From Anaerolineae bacterium (GTDB lineage Bacteria; Chloroflexota; Anaerolineae; Aggregatilineales; Aggregatilineaceae): a stretch of DNA of 7,862 nt. Positions within the stretch are counted from its first letter, which is position 1. Every line of letters begins with the position of its first letter. The DNA lies in the NCBI GenBank assembly GCA_016929355.1, contig JAFGJA010000509.1, positions 1-7,862 of the forward strand, read 5' to 3'. Positions 1 through 6,813 of the stretch are shown piece after piece. The position numbers and the translations under genes are program-made. The notes beneath the pieces were generated by a model. It had not been told where the DNA came from and searched no databases. It saw only the letters and a list, made by a program, of their open reading frames with translations.

Positions 1-31
1 CTCCATGCCGAGTGTACGCGATCTGGCCCGG

Positions 32-60
32 TTGTCAATTCCTGGCTCCTGATCGACAAT
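32..60 (+). promoter_or_regulatory. Probable sigma-70 type promoter of the toroid-protein gene
   Basis: TTGTCA (32-37) matches the -35 consensus at 5 of 6 positions. GACAAT (55-60) matches the -10 consensus at 4 of 6, and the spacer is 17 bases. A transcript would start near 67 and leave a leader of about 36 bases before the start codon at 103. The assignment rests only on consensus matching by eye. Confidence 0.4.
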
Positions 61-87
61 CTGGTAGACACTGCTGTAATGATTACT

Positions 88-93
88 CAGGAG
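88..93 (+). promoter_or_regulatory. Ribosome binding site that decides the start at 103
   Basis: CAGGAG lies 9 bases upstream of the ATG at 103, a normal Shine-Dalgarno distance. The in-frame ATG at 79 lies upstream of this site and has no comparable purine run, so 103 is preferred. The chosen start also places a hydrophobic anchor at the very N-terminus. Confidence 0.6.
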
Positions 94-102
94 ACACACC
101 GT

Positions 103-1917
103 ATGGGTTTTATTTCACGTCGTTTTGGAATTATGATTTTGATAGCGTATGCCGCGATCCTGATCGGTGGTGTGGCGGTGTGGAAGCAGACTATCGCCAT
201 CTCCATTACCGATCAATCGCATGTCAATGCGCAAGATACCGAACCCCCGATCACCACGCCCGCGCCGCCGTCGGCTGAGGTGTTGGCTTATGCGCGCCAG
301 ATCGCGGAGCATTTTTCCGCGCTGCCTGCTGCGACCTCGGATGCTGGCGAGCAGTATGTGTTTGTGTCGATCAGCGATGGACAGTCGCCCGCGCTGGTGG
401 CATTGGGAGCCGGGGCTGATATTCCCGGTGCGATTGATCAGGCGCTGACCCAACTCGATTCACTCTGGACGCACGATACGCCGCCGGAGTGGATCAAACT
501 GGATGTGGTGCAGCATACGTATACCTTCGAAAATCTTGATTTTGGGCAGCCCTTGCCTATCGTGCGCAGTCTGAACGGGTTCGCGCTGGATTGGGCCAGT
601 GAGTTGGCTTTTCTGCCGGAAGAATCCGTCGCTTATACCCTGATCGACAGTGACGGTCTGATTCGCTTCGACAATATCGAAGAATACCTGGGCCAGCGCG
701 CCGTATACCAGACGCCGTTGTCCGAGTGGTCCGGTCCGTACTCCGGCGATCTGATCGCGTTTACCAGCACCAGCGTGTTTATGCAGGGCGATGAGGCGTT
801 GGCGCTCTATCGCGGGCATCGGACCGCGTATGATACGTCGCCGGAAGGATTGGTCGCGGCAGCGCTGCAAGGTGGGGCTTATCTCACACAGGCGGTCAAG
901 GATGATGGCTCATTTGTCTATAGTTTCCTGCCGAAGTCGGATCAGGAACAGGATGATTACAACATCATCCGGCACGCGGGCACGGTGTATGCGATGGCCG
1001 AAGTGTACGCCGCAGCCCCAGACCCGGCCTTGCTTGATGCAATGCAGCGCGCCGCCGCTTATCTGGTCAACGCGACAGTCATTTGTCCTGGTCAGACCAC
1101 CGACATCGATACGTTGTGCGTGGTCGAGGATGGTTGGGTCAAGCTGGGCGGTAATGCGCTGGCAATTGTGGGCCTGGTCGAATACACGTTGGCGACAGGT
1201 GACGAACAGTATCTACCCGTTATGACGCAAATGGCCGAGTGGATTCAGGAAGCGCAGCGCGCCGATGGATCGTTTGTGCAAAAAGTGTTTGTCGAAACCA
1301 ACGTGATTGAGGACATCGATTCGCAGTATTATCCCGGTGAGGCGATTCTGGCGATGACGCGCCTCGCTGCGCTGGATGGCGATGCGAGGTGGTTGGATGT
1401 GGCCGAAAACGCGGCCCGATACCTGATCACGGTGCGTGATGCCGGGCTGGAAACCTACGAACTGACTCACGATCACTGGTTGCTGTACAGCCTCAATGAC
1501 CTGTACCGCGCCCGGCCAGAGGCGTTATACCTGGATCACGCGATGCGGATCGCGGAGGCGATTGTGATGGGGCAGAATCGCGCGCCGGAGTATCAGGACT
1601 GGTTCGGCAGCTATTACCGCCCGCCCCGGTCTACGCCGACTGCGACCCGTTCCGAGGGGTTATGCGCCGCCTACCAACTCGCGCGCGATTTTGATCTGCC
1701 GGAGATGGCGGATCAGATTCTCGAAACGCTGGAGTATGGGATTGGTTTCCAACTGCAAACACAGTTTCAGCCGGAAAGCGCCATGTATTTAGCCGATCCG
1801 CAGCGCGTGTTAGGCGCGTTCCACCGGGACCTGGATAATTTTGAGATTCGGATCGACTACGTGCAGCACAACATTTCGAGTCTGCTGTGTACGGCGGAGG
1901 TATTGGGCGCGAAATGA
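103..1917 (+). CDS. Membrane-anchored alpha/alpha-toroid (six-hairpin-glycosidase-like) protein
   Basis: I do not recognise a named family. From the ATG at 103 the product has 604 residues. A short basic N-terminus (SRR, 5-7) precedes a hydrophobic segment at about 8-27, so it is probably a signal anchor with the rest outside the membrane. A Pro/Thr-rich linker (about 47-57) follows, then a mixed domain (about 60-235) containing VSISDGQSPALVALGAGAD (88-106). From about 240 to the C-terminus the protein is mostly helical and repetitive. It has two DGSF motifs (268-271 and 388-391), DYNIIRHAGT (285-294), VKLGGNALAIVGL (346-358) and YYPGEAILAMTRL (409-421). Repeated hairpins with Asp-Gly-Ser-Phe turns and these HAGT and PGEA motifs are typical of alpha/alpha-barrel enzymes acting on sugars or of terpene-cyclase-like folds. 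A cell-envelope carbohydrate substrate is an inference. The frame is open back to position 1, so a longer protein cannot be strictly excluded. The gene stands alone on its strand. Confidence 0.8.
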   Translation: MGFISRRFGIMILIAYAAILIGGVAVWKQTIAISITDQSHVNAQDTEPPITTPAPPSAEVLAYARQIAEHFSALPAATSDAGEQYVFVSISDGQSPALVALGAGADIPGAIDQALTQLDSLWTHDTPPEWIKLDVVQHTYTFENLDFGQPLPIVRSLNGFALDWASELAFLPEESVAYTLIDSDGLIRFDNIEEYLGQRAVYQTPLSEWSGPYSGDLIAFTSTSVFMQGDEALALYRGHRTAYDTSPEGLVAAALQGGAYLTQAVKDDGSFVYSFLPKSDQEQDDYNIIRHAGTVYAMAEVYAAAPDPALLDAMQRAAAYLVNATVICPGQTTDIDTLCVVEDGWVKLGGNALAIVGLVEYTLATGDEQYLPVMTQMAEWIQEAQRADGSFVQKVFVETNVIEDIDSQYYPGEAILAMTRLAALDGDARWLDVAENAARYLITVRDAGLETYELTHDHWLLYSLNDLYRARPEALYLDHAMRIAEAIVMGQNRAPEYQDWFGSYYRPPRSTPTATRSEGLCAAYQLARDFDLPEMADQILETLEYGIGFQLQTQFQPESAMYLADPQRVLGAFHRDLDNFEIRIDYVQHNISSLLCTAEVLGAK

Positions 1918-1960
1918 TGGTGGACTGCTGGAGGGGTAACGAGTGTTCGCCGTTTGACCT

Positions 1961-1994
1961 CACCCCCCGGCCCCCTCTCCAAGCACGGAGAGGG
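1961..1994. repeat. Dispersed-type C-rich intergenic repeat with hairpin
   Basis: CCCTCTCC (1973-1980) and GGAGAGGG (1987-1994) form a perfect 8-base stem with a 6-base loop, preceded by a C-rich run (1961-1975). This resembles the C-rich hairpin repeats scattered between genes in many bacterial genomes, including Chloroflexota and cyanobacteria, as I recall them. It lies 44 bases after the stop of the toroid-protein gene. It could end or stabilise that transcript, but no T tract follows directly, so it is not a textbook intrinsic terminator. Confidence 0.55.
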
Positions 1995-2020
1995 AGAGTC
2001 AGGCGCGCGAAAGGGTTTTT

Positions 2021-2070
2021 GTAGGGGCGACTTTGCAAAGCCCTGGGCGGGTTAACAAACCCACCCCTAC
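2021..2070. repeat. Complex inverted repeat, GTAGGGG...CCCCTAC
   Basis: GTAGGGG (2021-2027) and CCCCTAC (2064-2070) are perfect inverted ends of a 50-base unit. Inside are a perfect 10-base palindrome, CTTTGCAAAG (2031-2040), and a nested stem, GGGTT (2049-2053) with AACCC (2058-2062), that extends through one mismatch to GGG (2045-2047) with CCC (2064-2066). The outer and inner stems share the CCCC arm and therefore compete. A T run (2076-2082) follows on the plus strand after a gap. This has the look of a palindromic intergenic repeat element. It may also separate the two convergent transcripts. Confidence 0.55.
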
Positions 2071-2087
2071 ATCGACATTTTTCACTG

Positions 2088-2144
2088 CCTGATTAATCCT
2101 GTCCGCCCCTGAATCGATCACGGAGAGGAGATGCCTAATCCTGT
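2088..2144. repeat. Degenerate ACAGGATTA direct repeat running into the efp stop codon
   Basis: TAATCCTGT occurs at 2094-2102 and again at 2136-2144. On the minus strand these read ACAGGATTA. The second copy supplies the last codons of efp and part of its stop codon. ACAGGATTA runs are a familiar dispersed intergenic motif in several bacterial phyla, but only two imperfectly spaced copies are seen here, so this could be chance. Confidence 0.3.
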
Positions 2145-2698
2145 ACGCGCGTGACGTATTCGCCGGAGCGCGTATCCACGCGGATTCTATCGCCCACATT
2201 GACGAACAAGGGCACGGTTACGCTGAGGCCGGTTTCGGTGGTGACTTTTTTGGTCGCGCCGGTGGCCGTATCGCCTGCCACTGCCATTTCTGCATCGGCT
2301 ACATCATGATCGACGTTGGGCGGCAGTTCGTAATCGATGATTTCCGTGCCGTAGGTCATCAGCTTGATTTGCAGATTTGGCGTCATATACAGAAAATCGT
2401 CTCCGAACAATTCCTTGCGTAGCTGAGGTTGTTCGTAGGTTTCAATATTCATAAATGTCAGAAATTCGCCATCGTCATACAGGTATTCAACCGCGACGGT
2501 TTCGATAAAAATATCCTCGACGCGCTCGCCAGAGTTGAAGGACATTTCACGAGTCCCGCCTGTGCGCAGATTGCGGACCTGCACTTTGATCGTCGCGCCG
2601 CCGCGTCCGGTTTTGTTGTGATGGTATTTCAAGACCTTAAAAATTTCACCATCGACGGTGAAATTGGTTCCATTGCGAAGTTGATTTGAGTCAATCAT
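2135..2698 (-). CDS. efp: Elongation factor P
   Basis: EF-P binds between the P and E sites of stalled ribosomes and speeds peptide-bond formation at consecutive prolines. At 187 residues the length is normal for the family. The N-terminal KOW-like domain (about 1-62) carries LRNLRTGGTRE (43-53). The middle OB domain (about 65-125) contains FMNIETYEQ. The C-terminal OB domain has the family signature, TETGLSVTVPLFVNVGD followed by RVDTRSGEYVTRV. The exposed loop that reaches the peptidyl-tRNA reads NKTGRGGA, with Arg32 at the place of the modified Lys of E. coli and Thr30 instead of the usual Pro. Such an Arg is rhamnosylated by EarP in some proteobacteria. No modifying enzyme is in the window, so the modification state is unknown. 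The ATG at 2698 follows AAGGA (2711-2715) at 12 bases, and the Met-Ile-Asp-Ser start matches other EF-Ps. The gene lies 93 bases after the kinase gene and has its own promoter. Confidence 0.97.
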   Translation of the reverse strand: MIDSNQLRNGTNFTVDGEIFKVLKYHHNKTGRGGATIKVQVRNLRTGGTREMSFNSGERVEDIFIETVAVEYLYDDGEFLTFMNIETYEQPQLRKELFGDDFLYMTPNLQIKLMTYGTEIIDYELPPNVDHDVADAEMAVAGDTATGATKKVTTETGLSVTVPLFVNVGDRIRVDTRSGEYVTRVQD

Positions 2699-2745
2699 GG
2701 GAGTGTTCTGTCCTTGTTCTGTTGTAGTTATCGTTTACCGGAGCA

Positions 2746-2773
2746 ATTATACCAAACTTCTGTGCTGGGTGAA
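2746..2773 (-). promoter_or_regulatory. Promoter of efp
   Basis: On the minus strand TATAAT (plus-strand 2746-2751) is a perfect -10 box. TTCACC (2768-2773) matches the -35 consensus at 4 of 6, with a 16-base spacer. It sits wholly in the gap between the kinase and efp. efp can therefore be transcribed independently of dinG and the kinase, as expected for a highly expressed translation factor. Confidence 0.65.
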
Positions 2774-2791
2774 CGGGGAACATCGCTCACG

Positions 2792-3958
2792 CTACTCCTC
2801 CGGCCATTCCTTCGGATAGGATACCGTAAACGTTGTTCCTTCTCCCTCTGCGGAAGTGAATGTCACTGTGCCGCCCAGATAGCGCTCGGTGAACAACTTC
2901 ACGCTGTATGAGCCGATGCCGCGTCCCTCGCCTTTGGTCGAAAACGAGCGCTGGAAGAGCTGCAACTGGACATCGCGCGGCATGACACCTTCATTATGCA
3001 CAGCAAACGTGACTGGTTTTGCGCCCTGGTCCTGGTCCTGTGAGGCGTCCTGCCAACAGGTCAGCGTGACGGTTTGCCCTGGTTGGCTGGCTTCCAGCGC
3101 GTTTTTCACCAGATTGCCCAATACCCGTTCGATCAACAATTGATCGCTGGTGAAGGTGAAATCTGCCGCCGCCGGATCAATCGTGATCAGGCGGCCCTGC
3201 GCGACTTCATGCGCTTGATAAAAGGCCCGCACACTGTCCAATACCTTTCGGGATCGGATCATGCGCGGTTGCAGCTTGAGATCACCGGCTTCGGCGGAAC
3301 TGATTTCACGCTGCATTTTGACTTCATCGATCAGGCGCAATGTGGCTTGATACAAAAATGTTTTCATTTTTTGGGTGCGGGCGTTTTCTTCGGGCGTTTT
3401 CATGAGCAGTTCCGAATAGCCCAACAGCACACCGCTAATGTTCAGCACATCGTGGAAAAAGAGGCGCTCAAATACGCGGCGGCGCTTCTCGTGGCTGATG
3501 TCTTCCAGCACGAAGATCGAAAAGCGCTGATTATCCAGGGTATAGGGTGTGCCGCTTACGCGCAGTTCGAGCGCATCCCCGTTTTGCTGCACGATGCGAC
3601 ATTCTTCCACCGCGTGTTTGCCGCCGAGACTGGATAAAATCGCTTGCGCTGCGCCGCAGGTCCGGCAAAACTCAGTCGTGCCACAGCCGGAAACCGTACT
3701 GGCATGAGCACAACTCAACACGTTACCGGGTCGCAAGCCTTGCACCGCGTCTATATCCGGCACATTGAGCATCGTCAATAAGGCGGTATTTGCAAACACG
3801 ATCTGGCGATGCCGGTTCAACACCAGACAGATATTCGGGATCGCGTTCAGAATATCGAGCGGCAGTACGGCCAATTGCTCGGCCTGCTGTGTGAGTTCTT
3901 CCGGCGTACTGCGTTCAGGTGAGGCAAACAAGGTTGGCAGCGCTGCATCTTGAGTCAT
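2792..3958 (-). CDS. PAS-domain sensor histidine kinase with cysteine-rich motif, orphan
   Basis: This is a cytoplasmic two-component sensor kinase of 388 residues with no transmembrane segment. A PAS-like domain (about 35-150) has the typical core NICLVLNRHRQIVFAN and ends in FVLEDISHEKRR. It contains a cysteine cluster (Cys83, Cys92, Cys98, Cys101, plus Cys120) in GCGTTEFCRTCGA, which could bind metal or sense redox. The dimerisation segment reads FFHDVLNISGVLLGYSELL, with probable phospho-acceptor His169. The ATPase domain has an N box, NLVKNALEAS (Asn282, Asn286), a degenerate G1 box, HNEG (321-324), in place of the usual Asp-x-Gly, and a glycine-rich G2 box, GEGRGIGSYSVKLF. No response regulator is in the window, so the partner is unknown. 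The ATG at 3958 is preceded by AGGTGA at a long 14 bases. A GTG at 3976 would add six residues but has no clear binding site. The gene starts 47 bases after dinG and is probably co-transcribed with it. Confidence 0.88.
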   Translation of the reverse strand: MTQDAALPTLFASPERSTPEELTQQAEQLAVLPLDILNAIPNICLVLNRHRQIVFANTALLTMLNVPDIDAVQGLRPGNVLSCAHASTVSGCGTTEFCRTCGAAQAILSSLGGKHAVEECRIVQQNGDALELRVSGTPYTLDNQRFSIFVLEDISHEKRRRVFERLFFHDVLNISGVLLGYSELLMKTPEENARTQKMKTFLYQATLRLIDEVKMQREISSAEAGDLKLQPRMIRSRKVLDSVRAFYQAHEVAQGRLITIDPAAADFTFTSDQLLIERVLGNLVKNALEASQPGQTVTLTCWQDASQDQDQGAKPVTFAVHNEGVMPRDVQLQLFQRSFSTKGEGRGIGSYSVKLFTERYLGGTVTFTSAEGEGTTFTVSYPKEWPEE

Positions 3959-4005
3959 GATAGTTAGCTTAATCACCTATTTTTGTTTTTTCTTGCGGCC
4001 ATCGA

Positions 4006-6807
4006 TTATTTCCCAATCCATTCCGCCGCCGCACCGGGTAACTGCGCCATCGGGCCGCGCCGCACCGTGCAGCCGGGCAGACTCTCCAAAAAGACGCTGC
4101 CGTAACGCTTGGTGATCACGCGGTTATCGAACAGCACGACCACGCCGCGATCCGATTTAGTGCGGATCAAGCGTCCGAACCCCTGGCGGAAGCGCAGCAC
4201 CGCATCCGGTACGGCGTATTCCATGAAACTGTTCTGGTACAGTTCGGAGCGCGCCGCGAAGATCGGATCGCTGGGCACGGCGAAGGGCAGGCGCACAATG
4301 GCAACGACGCTCAAATCCTCGCCAGGCACATCCACACCTTCCCAGAAGGATCGCGTGCCGAGCAAAACCGCGCGTTCTGTGCTGACAAAACCGTCGAGCA
4401 GCGCTTGCCGACTCGTGCCGTCGCTTTGATCAAACACGGTGATATTGCCCAACGCCAGCCGGGGCGCAATCGCTTGCGCGGTCTGCCGGAGCTGTGAATA
4501 GGACGTGAACAGCCCCAATAACCGCCCCTGGGTCGCTGCCGCCAGTTCGATCAAACCGCGTTCGATGGCTTTCTGGTAATCGTCGCGGCGGTTGGGTTCC
4601 GGCATATCGGTGGGGATATAGACCAGCGTGCTTGCCTCGTAATCAAACGGCGAGCCGACCACCGCTTCCTCGGCTTCGTGCGTGCTGAGGCGATCCCGCA
4701 CGTATTCAAAATTGCCACCCGTGCGCAAGGTCGCGCTGGTCAGGATGACCGATTCTTTGGTGTTCCACAGGTGTTCTTCCAGCAACGGCCCGACATGCAA
4801 CGGCGCGGCATGGACTGATAACTTTGTCCCATCCTGATCGACCTGGACCCAGTAGATCATGTTTTCAAGCGGTTTGCAGGAAAAGGCGTCTAACTGCGCG
4901 TGCATTTCGACCAGATGGAGCGCGGCGGCCTGGACGCTGGAGAGCAGATCGTCGTAATTGCGCACGTCGAATTCGGATAAGCCCGCCAGCCCGCGCGCGA
5001 GCCGACTCATGGCGCTGCTGATCGCCAGCGTGAACTGGCTCAACACGTCCCACGCCATCTCGATTTCTTCCCAGGCGGGTTGGCGGCGTAGATTGTCCGT
5101 GATCCGTACCTGACTCGAATATTCGCCGCGCCGCAGCGATCCCGTTTGCTGCAAATAGTTCATCACCGTATCAAAATAGCGCTGGACATGATGCCCCATC
5201 GCCTTGAGCGAATCCGCAACGATGGTGACATACTGCTCGATCTGCTCGAAATACTTGGGCGGGACGCTGCCGCGCGTGCCGCGAATCACATCTCCCAATA
5301 GACCGGATCGCGGGCTGCCGAGATCATCCAGGCGGCGCTGGAAGGTCGTCTGATTCACCTGGAATGAGAGGCCGTTGGTGGTGGCATCTTCGAGATGGTG
5401 CGCTTCGTCAATGACCAGATATTGGTATTCCGGCAAAACGCGGCTCCCCAACTGCACATCGGCCAGCAGCAGCGCATGATTCACGATCACCACATGCGCC
5501 GCTTCCGCCGCGCGCCGCGCCTTGTAGATCGGGCACGCGCCGTGCATCTGATCGCCGCAGCGTTCCATCGTGCAGCCTTCATCCTCCGCGCTCAAACGTG
5601 ACCAGACCACATTTTCCTCGAAACCGCGCAGTGAAATTTCACCCTTATCGCCGCTTTCCGTATCCAGCAGCCAGACGAGGATTTTCGCCAAAACGCGCAG
5701 TTCGCCGACTGATGTTGGTCCCCGGCGGCGCAGCGTGGCTAACCGGCGCGGGCACAGGTAATTGCCGCGCCCCTTGAGGATTGCCGCCTTGAACGGAATC
5801 CCCAACGCCGCACCGAGCAGAGGCAAATCCTTGTTGATCAACTGGTCCTGCAAGTTGATCGTCGCCGTGCTGATCACGACGCGCTCGTTATTGGTCGTCG
5901 CCCAATACAACGCGGGGATCAGATAGGCGAGGCTTTTCCCGACGCCCGTCGGCGCTTCGATCATCAGGTGGCCGCCCTGATTGAGCGTCGTCGCCACCTG
6001 GCGCAGCATGGCGACCTGTTCGGCGCGGTGTTCGTAACCGGGGAAATGCTCCGCCATGCGCCCGCCCTCCTCGATGGTGTTGGCGACGTGTTCGACATTC
6101 AGCAGGCGGCGTTCATCGTTGGGCCGGAGGGGTTTCCAGGGCGTGCGATCCGGTTCGAATAACGATTCGGTGGTGCGTTTTTGGCCCTCGGTGGGGGCTT
6201 CCGTGTGCGCGGTTTGGCTGCGTTCTTGCAGCGCGGCCATGAAGACCGGTTTGGCGCTCCACTCCACTTCGCGCCCTGCCTCCGCGATCTCGCGCAGCGT
6301 GACGAGCGGCAAATCCATGATGCGCTGCCACAGCGCCCAGTACATGTGACCGGTAGCCACTGCATCATCAAGCGCGCGGTGGGCGTTTTCGAGTTCCAGA
6401 TCGAGTTGATTGGTCAGGCTGTTCAGATTATAGCGCGGGGCAGTGGGCATCATGACGGAGGCGAGATCGTAGGTGTCGATGGCGACATTGGTTACGCCGA
6501 TGTCATAGCGCGCCAGAAAGCCGAGATCAAAATCGACGCGGTGGCCGATGATCGGATAACTACCGACAAAGCGCCGCAGGTTGTTCAATACCTCGCGGAT
6601 CGGGGGTGCATCGACCACGTCTTCGGTGCGAATCCCCGTAATCGACGTGATCCGTTCGGGGATGCTGCGCCCCGGATTGATCAGCGTGCCGAACGTTTCG
6701 ACGACTTTGCCATCCTCAAAACGCGCTGCCCCGATCTCGATAATTTCATCCTCATACTGGTTCAGCCCCGTTGTTTCCAGGTCCAAAGCGACGCATATAC
6801 CGCGCAT
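4006..6807 (-). CDS. dinG: DinG-family helicase fused to a DnaQ-like 3'-5' exonuclease
   Basis: A superfamily 2 helicase of the XPD/DinG type, 933 residues, with an N-terminal DEDDh exonuclease. It acts on DNA in repair and in resolving structures such as R-loops; the polarity here is inferred from the family. Exonuclease (about 1-165): Asp9 and Glu11 in ALDLETTG, Asp94 in GHRVDFDLGFL, His143 and Asp148 in AHRALDDA, so all catalytic residues are present. Helicase: Walker A APTGVGKS (285-292, Lys291), STATINLQDQL (motif Ia), DEAH (467-470), LTSATL (about 689-694), FWEGVDVPG (821-829) and QGFGRLIR (875-882). Four cysteines (352, 412, 417, 425) lie between Walker A and the DEAH box, where Fe-S helicases hold their 4Fe-4S cluster. 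The exonuclease fusion is the layout known from Firmicutes DinG, while E. coli DinG lacks it. The ATG at 6807 has CGGAG 6 bases upstream. A TTG at 6846 would add 13 residues before the exonuclease core and is not favoured. Confidence 0.95.
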   Translation of the reverse strand: MRGICVALDLETTGLNQYEDEIIEIGAARFEDGKVVETFGTLINPGRSIPERITSITGIRTEDVVDAPPIREVLNNLRRFVGSYPIIGHRVDFDLGFLARYDIGVTNVAIDTYDLASVMMPTAPRYNLNSLTNQLDLELENAHRALDDAVATGHMYWALWQRIMDLPLVTLREIAEAGREVEWSAKPVFMAALQERSQTAHTEAPTEGQKRTTESLFEPDRTPWKPLRPNDERRLLNVEHVANTIEEGGRMAEHFPGYEHRAEQVAMLRQVATTLNQGGHLMIEAPTGVGKSLAYLIPALYWATTNNERVVISTATINLQDQLINKDLPLLGAALGIPFKAAILKGRGNYLCPRRLATLRRRGPTSVGELRVLAKILVWLLDTESGDKGEISLRGFEENVVWSRLSAEDEGCTMERCGDQMHGACPIYKARRAAEAAHVVIVNHALLLADVQLGSRVLPEYQYLVIDEAHHLEDATTNGLSFQVNQTTFQRRLDDLGSPRSGLLGDVIRGTRGSVPPKYFEQIEQYVTIVADSLKAMGHHVQRYFDTVMNYLQQTGSLRRGEYSSQVRITDNLRRQPAWEEIEMAWDVLSQFTLAISSAMSRLARGLAGLSEFDVRNYDDLLSSVQAAALHLVEMHAQLDAFSCKPLENMIYWVQVDQDGTKLSVHAAPLHVGPLLEEHLWNTKESVILTSATLRTGGNFEYVRDRLSTHEAEEAVVGSPFDYEASTLVYIPTDMPEPNRRDDYQKAIERGLIELAAATQGRLLGLFTSYSQLRQTAQAIAPRLALGNITVFDQSDGTSRQALLDGFVSTERAVLLGTRSFWEGVDVPGEDLSVVAIVRLPFAVPSDPIFAARSELYQNSFMEYAVPDAVLRFRQGFGRLIRTKSDRGVVVLFDNRVITKRYGSVFLESLPGCTVRRGPMAQLPGAAAEWIGK

Positions 6808-6813
6808 ACTATG

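Noticed and set aside
12..278. Plus-strand open frame of 88 codons starting at GTG
   Set aside because: It overlaps the start of the toroid-protein gene in another frame, is Cys- and Trp-rich without pattern, and has no binding site.
1631..2038. Minus-strand open frame across the end of the toroid gene and the spacer
   Set aside because: It runs through the hairpin repeats and antisense to a well-supported gene, and its product is low-complexity and Arg-rich.
3028..3043. Short tandem CCTGGT units as a functional repeat
   Set aside because: They encode part of a Gln/Asp-rich loop in the kinase ATPase domain and are too short to be more than a coding slippage tract.
3074..3637. Plus-strand open frame of 187 codons
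   Set aside because: It is antisense to the histidine kinase core and PAS domain, which are clearly the coding strand, and has no ribosome binding site or known motif.
3959..3976. GTG start for the histidine kinase
   Set aside because: Only an A-rich stretch precedes it, and the AGGTGA overlapping this GTG is better read as the binding site for the ATG at 3958. The choice is not firm.
3981..3991. T-rich run as a terminator
   Set aside because: On the minus strand it reads as an A run, and no adjacent hairpin stem is present, so it does not act as a terminator for dinG.
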